Shown here: piece after piece, positions 24,987-34,587 of the stretch
Layout of the letters: the number at the start of each line of letters is the position of its first letter
How positions within the stretch are numbered: position 1 is the first letter of the stretch
NCBI RefSeq assembly: GCF_009826935.1
Contig: NZ_WUMN01000010.1
Coordinates: 1-64,000 of the forward strand
Direction: 5' to 3'
Source: Flavobacterium sp. Sd200
GTDB lineage: Bacteria > Bacteroidota > Bacteroidia > Flavobacteriales > Flavobacteriaceae
DNA length: 64,000 nt
Translations under genes and position numbers: made by a program
The notes under the pieces: model-generated
What the model was told of the DNA's origin: nothing
The model's input: the letters and a program-made list of their open reading frames with translations, nothing else
Databases searched by the model: none

Positions 24987-25910
24987 ATGAACGAGATAAC
25001 CCTTTTTTGCCCTGCCACTATTGCCAACGTTTCGTGTGGGTTTGATGTGCTTGGTTTGTGCCTTGACAGCGTGGGCGATACCATGACTATAACCAAAACA
25101 CCTGAAAAAGGTATAAAAATAACAAGTATTATTGGTGCCAACCTGCCTCTTGAAGCCGAAAAGAACGTGGCAGGCGTGGCGGCTTTGGCATTGATTGAGG
25201 CTTTGAAACCTGATTGTGGTTTCAGCATCAGCATCCAAAAAAATATAAAGGCAGGTAGCGGCATAGGCAGCAGTGCAGCCAGTGCAACGGGCGCGGTATT
25301 TGGCATAAATTATTTATTAGGCAGCCCATTAAGCGATAAAGAGCTGGTACAGTATGCCATGCAGGGAGAAAAACTGGCCAGCGGCACCGCCCATGCCGAT
25401 AATGTAGCCCCCGCATTGCTTGGCGGTTTTACACTTGTGCGCAGTTATGATCCGTTAGATATTATTGCTATAAAATCGCCTTCTAAACTGTATGCAACGG
25501 TCATACATCCACAAATTGAATTAAAGACCAAAGATGCAAGATCGGTGCTTAAAGAAAATATAAGCCTAAAAAAAGCGACCATACAATGCGGCAACCTTGG
25601 CGGGCTTATAAGCGGATTATATACAGAAGATTACGACCTTATAGGCCGTTCGCTGCACGATGAGCTGGTAGAGCCTGTACGCAGTATTCTTATTCCTAAG
25701 TTTGATGAGCTTAAGGCCGGTGCTGTTACGGCTGGTGCTTTAGGCGGTGGAATATCGGGTAGCGGGCCATCGGTATTTGCATTAAGCAAAGGAGAAGCTA
25801 CTGCTAAAAAAGCGGGCCAAGCCATGGCAAACATAATGAAAGAAACAGGAATTCCGTTTGAGGTGCATGTGTCACCTATAAATGTAAGCGGTATAAAAAT
25901 ATTATCATGA
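24987..25910 (+). CDS. thrB: Homoserine kinase
   Basis: About 307 residues from ATG 24987. A GTG 18 nt upstream lies inside the inverted repeat and is a poorer start. It phosphorylates homoserine. The GHMP-kinase signature is clear: an N-terminal PATIANVSCGFDVLG and the ATP-binding GSGIGSSAASATGAV, with the third motif GGGISGSGPSVFAL near the C-terminus. The stop overlaps the thrC start by 4 nt (ATGA), so ThrB and ThrC are translationally coupled. Confidence 0.95.
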   Translation: MNEITLFCPATIANVSCGFDVLGLCLDSVGDTMTITKTPEKGIKITSIIGANLPLEAEKNVAGVAALALIEALKPDCGFSISIQKNIKAGSGIGSSAASATGAVFGINYLLGSPLSDKELVQYAMQGEKLASGTAHADNVAPALLGGFTLVRSYDPLDIIAIKSPSKLYATVIHPQIELKTKDARSVLKENISLKKATIQCGNLGGLISGLYTEDYDLIGRSLHDELVEPVRSILIPKFDELKAGAVTAGALGGGISGSGPSVFALSKGEATAKKAGQAMANIMKETGIPFEVHVSPINVSGIKILS

Positions 25911-27199
25911 AATACTATAGTTTAAATAACCCACAACACAACGTATCGTTTAAAGAAGCTGCTATTACCGGCATAGCGCCCGATAAAGGGCTTTACTTTC
26001 CGGAAAGCATACCACAATTGGATGCTGACTTTATAGAGAACGTAGAAAACTACAGTGATACTGAGGTTGCATTAAAAGCAATAACGCCTTTTATAGGCGA
26101 TGAAATTCCTCAGGATAAACTAAAGCAAATTGTAGAAGAAACATTGTCGTTCCCTTTTCCTGTAGTAAAAGTTGAAGAAGATGTTTATGCTTTAGAACTA
26201 TTCCATGGTCCTACAATGGCGTTTAAAGATGTAGGTGCACGTTTTATGTCGCGATGCCTAAACTATTTTACGCAAGATGAAACCGATAAAAAAATAACCA
26301 TTCTTGTAGCTACGTCGGGTGATACGGGCGGTGCCGTAGCCAGCGGCTTCCTTGGTGTGGAAGGCATTAACGTTGTTATACTCTACCCTAGCGGCAAAGT
26401 GAGCGACGTTCAGGAAAAACAGCTAACTACTCTGGGGCAAAACATTACCGCACTGGAAGTAAACGGCACCTTTGACGACTGTCAGGATATGGTCAAAAAG
26501 GCATTTTTAGATGATGAACTAAAAGGTGTAAACCTAACATCGGCCAACTCTATAAATATTGCACGCTGGCTACCGCAAATGTTTTACTACTTTTTTGCCT
26601 ATAAAGCACTTAAGGCAAAAAATAAACCTATTGTAGTAGCAGTGCCAAGCGGCAACTTTGGCAACATTTGCGCAGGAATGATGGCTAAAAAAATTGGTCT
26701 GCCCATAGCTCATTTTGTAGCCGCTACAAATGCCAACGATACAGTGCCAAGATTTATGAATTCTCAGGAATATGTACCATCTGCAACCATAGAAACACTA
26801 TCAAACGCGATGGATGTTAGCAACCCGAGCAATTTTGTGCGCATACTGGAATTATTCGATAAACAGTTTGGTGCTCTTGAAAGCGAATTTACGTCTTATA
26901 GTTTTGATGATAAACAAACAGTGGAGACCCTACAAAAGGTATATGCAGAAGATGAATACCTATGCGACCCTCATGGTGCTGTAGGGTATTTGGGATTGAA
27001 AAAATATCTTGAGGGCAAAAAAGACTATAGTGGTATATTTTTAGAAACTGCACACCCGGTTAAGTTTGCCAATAGCATTGAAAAAAACCTCAAGCTTAAA
27101 ATTGAAACTCCGCAACAAATCAAAAGCGTTTTAAACGGCACTAAAAAGGCTATCGAAATCAGCAGTTATGAAGAGCTAAAAGAATATTTGTTATCCTAA
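25907..27199 (+). CDS. thrC: Threonine synthase
   Basis: 430 residues. It converts O-phosphohomoserine to threonine with PLP. The N-terminus MKYYSLNNPQHNVSFKEA is typical of the shorter bacterial form. The PLP lysine is in FHGPTMAFKDVGARFM, and the phosphate-binding loop follows in SGDTGGAVASGF. It overlaps thrB by 4 nt and closes the operon; a strong terminator follows at 27222-27241. Confidence 0.96.
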   Translation: MKYYSLNNPQHNVSFKEAAITGIAPDKGLYFPESIPQLDADFIENVENYSDTEVALKAITPFIGDEIPQDKLKQIVEETLSFPFPVVKVEEDVYALELFHGPTMAFKDVGARFMSRCLNYFTQDETDKKITILVATSGDTGGAVASGFLGVEGINVVILYPSGKVSDVQEKQLTTLGQNITALEVNGTFDDCQDMVKKAFLDDELKGVNLTSANSINIARWLPQMFYYFFAYKALKAKNKPIVVAVPSGNFGNICAGMMAKKIGLPIAHFVAATNANDTVPRFMNSQEYVPSATIETLSNAMDVSNPSNFVRILELFDKQFGALESEFTSYSFDDKQTVETLQKVYAEDEYLCDPHGAVGYLGLKKYLEGKKDYSGIFLETAHPVKFANSIEKNLKLKIETPQQIKSVLNGTKKAIEISSYEELKEYLLS

Positions 27200-27221
27200 A
27201 AGTAACTCTTAGCAAAAAAAA

Positions 27222-27241
27222 TACCCCTCGAAAGAGGGGTA
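27222..27241. terminator. thr operon terminator (bidirectional)
   Basis: TACCCCTC and GAGGGGTA flank a GAAA tetraloop, with an A run before it and T/A-rich sequence after it. It lies between convergent thrC and the T9SS-cargo gene. Confidence 0.85.
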
Positions 27242-27264
27242 AATATATTATAAATCTTTAAGAT

Positions 27265-28113
27265 TTAGTTCTTAACAACTTCTTTTACAAAGCTGCCTTT
27301 ATCTGAAGAAACTTTCATGAAATAAATACCTGCAGATAAACCAGTAATATTCACAGTTGCATCTGTTAAAGCATTTACTTTTTCAGTTTTCACCACACGA
27401 CCGTTAACATCTGTAAAACTAACTTCATTTATAGCAACGTTAGGGCTTGCAATGTTTACAACAGATGTAGCAGGATTAGGGAATATTTTAAACTGTTTTG
27501 CTAAAGCATCGTTACGTCCGGCTGTATTTTCTGTAACAATAACGCTGTCAATAAATATCATATCCTGGTTGTAACCCTCATGATGCCTAAAGGCAATTGC
27601 AATTTCCTGACCTGCATAATCGCTAAGATCCAGTGTTTCCAACACAGCAACAGCTTGAGAGTTTGGAACAGGAGTATCAAAAACTTCATGATAAATTGTT
27701 GGGATATTTGGAATATCTGTAACGTCTTGGGCATTATCAGCTGTAAGGATATATACAGACAATTGGTCTGCAGCACCATCTTCAGCATCATAATAAGTAT
27801 GACCTTTTAAAAAATTTAAAGTAGCCCCGCTTTCAGGTATTTGAATAAGTGGTGAAATAAGATAATTGTCCGGTGTAAGACCTTCTCCAGTTAAAAAATC
27901 CCAAGATTCAGATCCTGCATAATTACCTTCTAACCCCCATGAATCGCTCAATTCACCTGCTTCAAAAACACCCCATGCCCTCTGGTCGCCATCAATGTCA
28001 TAAACGCTCCATCCCTGTAATGCAGCTTCGTCTTCAAAAGTTCCGTTTAATATTTGTGCATTTGTAGTTAGTGCACCCATAAGCAGTGCGCCTAAAAGTA
28101 GTTTTCTTTTCAT
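27265..28113 (-). CDS. Type IX secretion cargo with choice-of-anchor J-like domain
   Basis: 282 residues with a signal peptide (MKRKLLLGALLMGALTTNAQ). Residues about 22-190 resemble the cleaved-adhesin / choice-of-anchor J beta-sandwich: GTFEDEAALQGWSVYDIDGD, SESWDF, and DNYLISPLIQIPESGATL. The last 75 residues are a type A T9SS sorting domain: FPNPATSVVNI at its start, LSAGIYFMKV, and a C-terminal basic end (FVKEVVKN). The protein should be exported across the outer membrane by T9SS and attached to the surface or released. The presence of the sorting signal places the host in the T9SS-bearing Bacteroidetes. Ligand unknown. Confidence 0.88.
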   Translation of the reverse strand: MKRKLLLGALLMGALTTNAQILNGTFEDEAALQGWSVYDIDGDQRAWGVFEAGELSDSWGLEGNYAGSESWDFLTGEGLTPDNYLISPLIQIPESGATLNFLKGHTYYDAEDGAADQLSVYILTADNAQDVTDIPNIPTIYHEVFDTPVPNSQAVAVLETLDLSDYAGQEIAIAFRHHEGYNQDMIFIDSVIVTENTAGRNDALAKQFKIFPNPATSVVNIASPNVAINEVSFTDVNGRVVKTEKVNALTDATVNITGLSAGIYFMKVSSDKGSFVKEVVKN

Positions 28114-28256
28114 AAAATTAATTTTGAGGCTGCAAAGCTAAAAAAATAAGATATTCTTTACAATGTTTAAAAGTTAATTTAAAAAACTAACCGATAAATT
28201 TAATATTACGCAACACAACTACCTGTTTATTAAAACTTTCGTATTAAAGATATTTA

Positions 28257-29312
28257 TTACTTTTTGCTTAAAAGATAGAAATCTGCCAGTACAAGCGCCG
28301 CCATAGCCTCTACAATAGGCACTGCGCGTGGCACCACACATGGGTCGTGCCTGCCTTTGCCATGCATTTGCACTTCATTACCGCTACTGTCTATAGTGGT
28401 CTGTTCCTGCATAATTGTTGCCACAGGCTTAAAAGCCACTCTAAAATAAATATCCATACCATTACTAATGCCACCCTGTATACCTCCACTAAGGTTGGTT
28501 TTAGTACTGCCATCGGGGTTAAAGATATCATTGTGCTCACTGCCTTTCATTTTGGCACCACAAAAGCCACTACCATACTCAAAACCTTTAACCGCATTAA
28601 TGCTGAGCATAGCTTTGCTCAGTTCGGCATGTAGCTTATCAAAAACAGGCTCGCCTAAACCAACAGGAACATTTTGGATTACACAGGTAACCGTTCCTCC
28701 TACTGTATCGCCTTCTTTTCTTATCTGTTTAATATACTCTTCCATCTTTGCGGCAGATTCAGTATCCGGGCAACGCACAGCATTACTTTCGGTAAGGTCA
28801 AAATCAAGAGCCTGATAGGGCTTATCTATAAATATATCGCCCACAGACGATGTAAATGCATTTATTTTTATTTGCGGAATTACCTGTTTTGCAATGGCAC
28901 CGCCTACAACGCGGCTAATAGTTTCGCGTGCAGAACTCCTGCCTCCTCCCCTGTAATCGCGTATGCCATATTTTTGATCGTATGTATAATCAGCATGCGA
29001 AGGACGATACACATCCTTTATGTGCGAATAATCATTTGACTTTTGGTTAGTATTGGGCACAATAAAACCTATAGGAACCCCAGTAGTTTTTCCTTCAAAT
29101 ATTCCTGATAAGAACTTTACCTCATCGGGCTCTTTACGCTGGGTTACAATAGCACTCTGCCCAGGTTTGCGCCTGTTAAGTTCATGCTGTATAGCATCCA
29201 TATCTAATGTTATTCCCGGTGGGCAGCCATCAATAATTCCGCCAATAGCTTCTCCATGTGATTCTCCAAAAGTAGTAAGTATAAAAATGCGGCCAAAAGT
29301 ATTCGCTGCCAT
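28257..29312 (-). CDS. aroC: Chorismate synthase
   Basis: 351 residues. It catalyses the last step of the shikimate pathway with reduced FMN. Signatures present: GESHGEAIGGIIDGCPPG at the N-terminus, DYRGGGRSSARETISRV in the middle and the C-terminal GRHDPCVVPRAVPIVEAM. Length and motifs are normal. No other aro gene is near, so it is probably its own transcript. Confidence 0.97.
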   Translation of the reverse strand: MAANTFGRIFILTTFGESHGEAIGGIIDGCPPGITLDMDAIQHELNRRKPGQSAIVTQRKEPDEVKFLSGIFEGKTTGVPIGFIVPNTNQKSNDYSHIKDVYRPSHADYTYDQKYGIRDYRGGGRSSARETISRVVGGAIAKQVIPQIKINAFTSSVGDIFIDKPYQALDFDLTESNAVRCPDTESAAKMEEYIKQIRKEGDTVGGTVTCVIQNVPVGLGEPVFDKLHAELSKAMLSINAVKGFEYGSGFCGAKMKGSEHNDIFNPDGSTKTNLSGGIQGGISNGMDIYFRVAFKPVATIMQEQTTIDSSGNEVQMHGKGRHDPCVVPRAVPIVEAMAALVLADFYLLSKK

Positions 29313-29472
29313 GTAATAATTGTTTTAAACAAATATAACCCGTTCTGCCGTGTTATTAAAATAAAAATGGCTTAGCATAAATTTAATACACACCCTCGCA
29401 ACCCAAACCATTTAATAACATTAAGCTAAATGCTTTATAATATGCATACTTGTACTTTGCAAGAAACACATT

Positions 29473-30315
29473 ATGAAGAAAAGGAACGTTGACCTGGTTG
29501 TTCTTTCTGATGTTCATTTAGGCACATACGGCTGCCATGCAACAGAGCTGCTGCACTATTTAGCCTCTGTAAAACCCAAAACACTTATTCTTAACGGCGA
29601 CATTATAGACATTTGGCAATTTAGGAAATCTTATTTTCCTAAGTCGCACCTAAAGGTTGTAAAAAAGCTGTTAGACTTTGCCGCCAAAGGCACTAAAGTA
29701 TATTATATTACAGGAAATCATGACGAAATGCTGCGTAAATTCAGCGATACAGAAATGGGCAATGTTTGCATTGTAGATAAGGTTGTTCTTGAACTTGACG
29801 GTAAAAAAGCCTGGTTTTTTCATGGTGATGTTTTTGACAGCTCTGTACACCACGCCAAATGGATTGCTAAACTGGGCGGACTTGGTTACGACTATCTGAT
29901 TCTTTTAAACCGATTTATAAACTTTATCCTTGCCAAAATGGGTAAAGAACCTTATTCGCTATCTAAAAAAATAAAATCGGGGGTTAAAAAAGCGGTTAAG
30001 TTTATATCTGACTTTGAAACTACTGCTGCCGAAATTGCTATAGAGAACAACTATGACTATGTAATTTGCGGACACATACACGAACCTAAAGTAAGCAATA
30101 TAGAAAATAAAAAAGGAAGTGTTCTTTATTTAAACAGCGGTGACTGGATAGAAAACCTGACGGCCTTGGAGTACAACAAAAAGAAGTGGAATTTGTACCG
30201 CTATGATGCTCAAACCGAAAAGGAAACTGTTAAAGATAAAGAATATATAGAGATGGATGCCCAATTGGAGCAACAACTTGTAGCAACACTCTTTTTTAAT
30301 AAGAAAATAGTTTAA
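29473..30315 (+). CDS. Metallophosphoesterase, UDP-2,3-diacylglucosamine diphosphatase-like
   Basis: 280 residues. The calcineurin-like metal motifs follow in order: SDVHLGT, NGDIIDIW, TGNHDEML, FHGDVFD and CGHIHEPK. This arrangement is that of LpxH/LpxH2-type enzymes, which remove UMP from UDP-diacylglucosamine in lipid A synthesis, and of related Bacteroidetes phosphatases. At 280 residues it is longer than E. coli LpxH (about 240). Lipid A function is likely but not proven. The next lipoprotein gene follows after 50 nt on the same strand. Confidence 0.82.
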   Translation: MKKRNVDLVVLSDVHLGTYGCHATELLHYLASVKPKTLILNGDIIDIWQFRKSYFPKSHLKVVKKLLDFAAKGTKVYYITGNHDEMLRKFSDTEMGNVCIVDKVVLELDGKKAWFFHGDVFDSSVHHAKWIAKLGGLGYDYLILLNRFINFILAKMGKEPYSLSKKIKSGVKKAVKFISDFETTAAEIAIENNYDYVICGHIHEPKVSNIENKKGSVLYLNSGDWIENLTALEYNKKKWNLYRYDAQTEKETVKDKEYIEMDAQLEQQLVATLFFNKKIV

Positions 30316-30364
30316 ACCGTTCAAAATCTTGGTTATATTAGCGCAAAACTTAATATAACTAACC

Positions 30365-31147
30365 ATGAAGAAAATTGCTTTTTTATTTTTTGCTGCGGCA
30401 GGAATTTTTGTTTCCTGTTCCAGCGATGATGATGCCACAAACAACAGTACACCCGAAGAATCAGAAAATGTTTTCTTTCCCCTTGAAAATTCTGATTACT
30501 GGGTTTATAATGTAGACGGAAGCCTTCAGGACGGACGGGACTCTCTATATGTAGCTAATGACACTGTTATTGGTACTCAGACTTACAAAAAACTAAAAAC
30601 AAAAGAAGCCCCGACCGGTTTTTTCAATGCGGCTTTAAGGAACAACGGTATCAGGAAAGATGGAGATATGCTTTTAGTGAGCGGCAGTGCATCTATAAAT
30701 GTATCGGAAGATTTTCCGTTCTCTATTTCGATCACCGACCTTCCGTTACTTAAAGAAAATGCAAATCCGGGCGATGTTATTGGAACGGTTACCGGTACTA
30801 CCACACAGGCATATAGCGGTATAAATTTCAGGCTTGATTATACTCTTACCACGACTGCCAAAGAAGACTTAAACAACTTAATTGTTAATGGCAGGACATT
30901 TGCAGAGGTAGAAAATGTTGAAACCAAAATTAATTTAAAAATATCGATGGCCGATGTACCTGATTTTGTATTATTAGCCCCACAGGATGTTTTGGTGTCT
31001 CAGCAATATTATGCCAAAAACGTTGGGCTGATAAAAACTGATTCTCATTTTACTTATAGTATAAATCCAACGCTTGCCAATAGTTTCGGTATACCTGCAA
31101 CTGCAAATGAAACGCAGCAGGAACTGTTGATTCTATACAATGAATAA
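30365..31147 (+). CDS. Hypothetical lipoprotein
   Basis: 260 residues. A lipoprotein signal with lipobox Cys (FFAAAGIFVSC) is followed by an acidic linker SSDDDATNN, the usual start of Bacteroidetes surface-exposed lipoproteins. The mature part is rich in beta-prone segments (for example SDYWVYNVDG, RLDYTLTTTAKED), with no domain I recognise. It is probably anchored in the outer membrane. No partner gene nearby suggests a function. Confidence 0.78.
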   Translation: MKKIAFLFFAAAGIFVSCSSDDDATNNSTPEESENVFFPLENSDYWVYNVDGSLQDGRDSLYVANDTVIGTQTYKKLKTKEAPTGFFNAALRNNGIRKDGDMLLVSGSASINVSEDFPFSISITDLPLLKENANPGDVIGTVTGTTTQAYSGINFRLDYTLTTTAKEDLNNLIVNGRTFAEVENVETKINLKISMADVPDFVLLAPQDVLVSQQYYAKNVGLIKTDSHFTYSINPTLANSFGIPATANETQQELLILYNE

Positions 31148-31212
31148 ATTTTTAACATAATGATAACTGTTAATTCTTTAACATAATGATATTCCTACAA
31201 AAATAGAGAAAG

Positions 31213-31220
31213 TACATTTG
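31213..31220 (+). promoter_or_regulatory. -7 promoter element upstream of outer-membrane protein gene
   Basis: TACATTTG matches TAnnTTTG. Transcription would begin near 31226, giving a 5' leader of about 25 nt before ATG 31251. This supports the internal start over the frame's first ATG at 31218, which would lie upstream of the transcription start. Confidence 0.65.
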
Positions 31221-31250
31221 TTGCAGAATAAACAACTAACACGAATCATT

Positions 31251-31751
31251 ATGAAAAAATTATTTATTAGTGCTTTCTTACTGGCTGGTGTTGCTTTTAG
31301 CACTCAGGCTCAGGACAGAAAAAATGCAATAGGTTTACGGCTTGGCGATAACGATGGTTTTGGTGCAGAGGTATCATATCAGCGATATTTCTCTCCTTCC
31401 AACAGGCTTGAGTTAGATCTTGGATGGCGTGATTCTAATCATTATGACGCTGTAAAACTTGCTGCACTGTACCAATGGGTATGGAACATTGAAGGTGGGT
31501 TTAACTGGTATGCAGGTGTAGGTGGAGGTTTAGGAACATGGAGCCACGACCATTACTACTATGACGGCGATCATCGTCATGATGAAGACGGAACCTTTAT
31601 TTTTGTTGCAGGAGATATAGGCATAGAATATAATTTTGACATTCCGCTACAAATATCTCTTGATTTCAGACCTGAAATTTATTTTAACGATGATTATCGC
31701 GGAGATAATTTTGGTCCGGATCTTGGTCTTTCAGTAAGATATAAATTCTAG
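31251..31751 (+). CDS. Outer-membrane beta-barrel protein (small)
   Basis: About 166 residues from ATG 31251, chosen because it starts the signal peptide MKKLFISAFLLAGVAFSTQAQ and lies after the promoter at 31213. The mature chain alternates polar and aromatic residues and ends LGLSVRYKF, a C-terminal Phe strand typical of barrel proteins. A His/Asp/Tyr-rich external-loop candidate (SHDHYYYDGDHRHDEDG) stands out and could bind metal, though this is inference. A strong terminator follows. Confidence 0.82.
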   Translation: MKKLFISAFLLAGVAFSTQAQDRKNAIGLRLGDNDGFGAEVSYQRYFSPSNRLELDLGWRDSNHYDAVKLAALYQWVWNIEGGFNWYAGVGGGLGTWSHDHYYYDGDHRHDEDGTFIFVAGDIGIEYNFDIPLQISLDFRPEIYFNDDYRGDNFGPDLGLSVRYKF

Positions 31752-31768
31752 AGAAATATCCACATATA

Positions 31769-31806
31769 AAAAATCCTTCCTTAAAATTATTTAAGGAAGG
31801 ATTTTT
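31769..31806. terminator. Strong bidirectional terminator
   Basis: A 17-bp stem (AAAAATCCTTCCTTAAA and its complement) with a 4-nt loop ends in T runs on both strands. It separates the convergent outer-membrane protein gene and glyA. Confidence 0.88.
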
Positions 31807-31827
31807 GCTTTTGAGTCAAACTAATAT

Positions 31828-33102
31828 TTAGAAAACAAATATTGGCCTTTCGCTCATCATATCGTTTACTTCATCGGCTACTTCTTCAATTACAGCCTCA
31901 TCAGTATGATTAGTAATCACCCTGTCTATCAATTCAACAATGGTCTCCATATCAGCTTCAACAAGACCACGGGTGGTAATTGCCGCCGTACCCACACGGA
32001 TACCCGATGTTATAAATGGAGATTTGTCATCAAACGGAACCATATTCTTATTTACAGTAATTTCAGCCTTAACAAGAGCATTTTCAGCTTCTTTACCGCT
32101 TATTCCTTTGTTTCTAAGGTCGATAAGCATCATGTGGTTATCTGTACCTCCCGAAATAATATCATAACCTCTTTTTACAAATGCTTCTGCCATAGCTTTA
32201 GCATTTTTTTGTAGCTGCCTTGCATAAGTAAAGAACTCATCAGATAGTGCCTCGCCAAAAGCCACTGCCTTAGCAGCAATAATATGCTCTAACGGCCCGC
32301 CCTGGTTGCCAGGGAAAACAGCAAGATCTAATAAAGCCGACATCATTCGTATCTCGCCTTTAGGCGTTTTGTGTCCCCATGGGTTTTCAAAATCTTTACC
32401 CATAAGTATAAGTCCACCCCTTGGCCCCCTAAGGGTTTTGTGGGTTGTAGTAGTAACAATGTGGCAATGCGGTATAGGGTCGTTCATTAAGCCTTTGGCA
32501 ATAAGCCCTGCCGGGTGCGAAATATCAGCAAGTAAAATAGCACCTACACTGTCAGCTATTTCACGAAAACGTGCAAAATCCATGTCGCGCGAATAAGCCG
32601 AAGCACCGGCAACTATAATCTGTGGTTTTTCAGCAGTAGCTATTTCCTGAATTTTATCATAATTTAAACGACCTGTTTCTTTTTCAACACCATAAAAAAC
32701 AGGAACGTAAAGCCTTCCCGAAAAGTTTACGGCACTGCCGTGTGTAAGGTGGCCACCGTGAGAAAGGTCAAATCCTAATATTTTATCGCCCGGTTTTAAG
32801 CATGCATGATATACCGATGCATTAGCCTGAGAACCTGAGTGAGGTTGTACGTTAGCATATTCTGCACCAAACAATGCCTTCGCCCTGTCTATTGCTATTT
32901 GCTCTATAACATCTACAACCTCGCATCCGCCATAATACCTTTTGCCCGGGTAGCCCTCGGCATATTTATTGGTAAGTACAGACCCTGCTGCTTCCATTAC
33001 CTGGTCGCTTACAAAGTTTTCAGATGCAATAAGTTCAAGGCCATGAATCTGCCTGTCCTGCTCTTCAAGAATAAGGTCAAAAATTTGTTCGTCGCGTTGC
33101 AT
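31828..33102 (-). CDS. glyA: Serine hydroxymethyltransferase
   Basis: About 424 residues from ATG 33102 (MQRDEQIFDLILEEQ), the standard start; a 10-codon extension to 33132 looks artificial. It interconverts serine and glycine with tetrahydrofolate. The conserved blocks are HGLELIASENFVS, HSGSQANASVYHACL, and the PLP lysine in TTTTHKTLRGPRGG. Normal length. It is divergent from fahA across a 109-nt gap that holds the fahA promoter. Confidence 0.97.
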   Translation of the reverse strand: MQRDEQIFDLILEEQDRQIHGLELIASENFVSDQVMEAAGSVLTNKYAEGYPGKRYYGGCEVVDVIEQIAIDRAKALFGAEYANVQPHSGSQANASVYHACLKPGDKILGFDLSHGGHLTHGSAVNFSGRLYVPVFYGVEKETGRLNYDKIQEIATAEKPQIIVAGASAYSRDMDFARFREIADSVGAILLADISHPAGLIAKGLMNDPIPHCHIVTTTTHKTLRGPRGGLILMGKDFENPWGHKTPKGEIRMMSALLDLAVFPGNQGGPLEHIIAAKAVAFGEALSDEFFTYARQLQKNAKAMAEAFVKRGYDIISGGTDNHMMLIDLRNKGISGKEAENALVKAEITVNKNMVPFDDKSPFITSGIRVGTAAITTRGLVEADMETIVELIDRVITNHTDEAVIEEVADEVNDMMSERPIFVF

Positions 33103-33146
33103 TGTATAATTTTTCGTTAAATTAGATGACAAAAGTACAAAAAACG

Positions 33147-33177
33147 TTTGGTAAAACGAGATATGAAACTATATTTG
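33147..33177 (+). promoter_or_regulatory. fahA promoter
   Basis: TTTG (33147-33150), a 19-bp gap, then TATATTTG (33170-33177): a consensus Bacteroidetes promoter 35 nt before the fahA ATG. Confidence 0.75.
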
Positions 33178-33211
33178 ATAAATTCAATAAAGCAAAAAAC
33201 AAACTATAAAA

Positions 33212-34498
33212 ATGCCGCTAACAGCAAACGACCCTAATAGAAAATCGTGGCTTGATGTGCCTAAAGACAGCGATTTCCCAATACAGAACATTCCGTTTGG
33301 AGTGTTTATAACCAAAGACGATGTAGTTACCATTGGCACACGCATTGGCGATTATGCCATAGATCTTGGTGCCCTGCAACAGCTAAACTATTTTGAAGGT
33401 ATAGAGCTTACTGACGATATGTTTATGCAGGATACACTAAATGATTTTATTAGCGATGGCAAAAAAACATGGCGACTGGTTCGCAATCGTATTGCCGAAC
33501 TTTTTGACGAAAACAACAACAGCCTGCGCAATAATGAGGACCACAAGAACGTAGTGGTTTTTGATATAGAAGATGTAGAAATGCAACTTCCTGTGCTTAT
33601 TGGAGACTATACTGATTTTTACAGTAGCAAAGAGCACGCTACCAATGTAGGTAAGATGTTTCGCGATCCTGAAAATGCACTGCTGCCTAACTGGCTTCAC
33701 TTGCCTGTGGGCTATCACGGCAGGAGCAGTACTATTGTGCCATCGGGCATACCGGTGCACAGGCCGCTGGGGCAAACGCTGCCTAATGGCGAAACCCAGC
33801 CGGTTTTTGGCCCAAGCAAACTGGTAGATTTTGAGCTTGAAATGGCTTTTATTACTACCGATGCCAATATTATGGGCGAGCCTATACCTGTGGAAGAAGC
33901 CGAAGAACATATATTTGGCCTTGTTTTATTTAACGACTGGAGCGCCCGCGATATACAAAAGTGGGAATATGTGCCACTGGGGCCATTCCTTGCCAAGAAC
34001 TTTGCTTCATCTATGTCACCATGGATAGTAACGCTCGATGCATTAGAGCCTTTCCGTACCAAAGGCCCTGATCAGGAACCTAAACCTTTAGAATACCTGC
34101 AACAGGAAGGTGAACATGCTTTTGACATTAAGCTGCAGGTTGCTATACAACCCGAAGAGACAGAAGAAACTGTAATTTGTAACAGTAACTTTAAATATAT
34201 GTACTGGAGCATGAGCCAACAACTTGCTCACCATACCATAAACGGCTGCCGCGTTAACAGTGGCGACCTTATGGGTAGCGGAACTATATCAGGCCCAACA
34301 CCTGATAGTTTTGGCTCGATGCTGGAACTGAGCTGGGGCGGTAAAAACCCGTTACAGCTTAAAGACGGCAGCGAACGTAAATTTATAAATGATGGCGATA
34401 CTGTAATTATGCGCGGTTATTGCCAAAACGATACTACCCGTATAGGCTTTGGCGAAGTGAGCAGTAAATTGCTGCCACCATTTGAGAGAGGTAGATAG
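33212..34498 (+). CDS. fahA: Fumarylacetoacetase
   Basis: 428 residues, the length of the eukaryotic-like two-domain FAH. It cleaves fumarylacetoacetate in tyrosine degradation. The N-terminal domain (FPIQNIPFGVFITKDD) is followed by the catalytic domain with PVGYHGRSSTIVPSG, the metal-binding Glu/Asp cluster DFELEMAFI, and NDWSARDIQKWEY. The chain closes on a GFGEVSSKLLPP segment. Other tyrosine-degradation genes are not next to it. A terminator follows at once. Confidence 0.95.
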   Translation: MPLTANDPNRKSWLDVPKDSDFPIQNIPFGVFITKDDVVTIGTRIGDYAIDLGALQQLNYFEGIELTDDMFMQDTLNDFISDGKKTWRLVRNRIAELFDENNNSLRNNEDHKNVVVFDIEDVEMQLPVLIGDYTDFYSSKEHATNVGKMFRDPENALLPNWLHLPVGYHGRSSTIVPSGIPVHRPLGQTLPNGETQPVFGPSKLVDFELEMAFITTDANIMGEPIPVEEAEEHIFGLVLFNDWSARDIQKWEYVPLGPFLAKNFASSMSPWIVTLDALEPFRTKGPDQEPKPLEYLQQEGEHAFDIKLQVAIQPEETEETVICNSNFKYMYWSMSQQLAHHTINGCRVNSGDLMGSGTISGPTPDSFGSMLELSWGGKNPLQLKDGSERKFINDGDTVIMRGYCQNDTTRIGFGEVSSKLLPPFERGR

Positions 34499-34518
34499 TT
34501 TATCATTTGAATAACGAA

Positions 34519-34555
34519 ATCACCAATTGAGTCATATCAGTTGGTGATTTTTTTT
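34519..34555 (+). terminator. fahA terminator
   Basis: AATCACCAA (34519-34527) pairs with TTGGTGATT (34541-34549), followed by an unbroken T run to 34555. Confidence 0.85.
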
Positions 34556-34587
34556 GTTTAGTGATTTATAATAAAGATTTAGCTTTA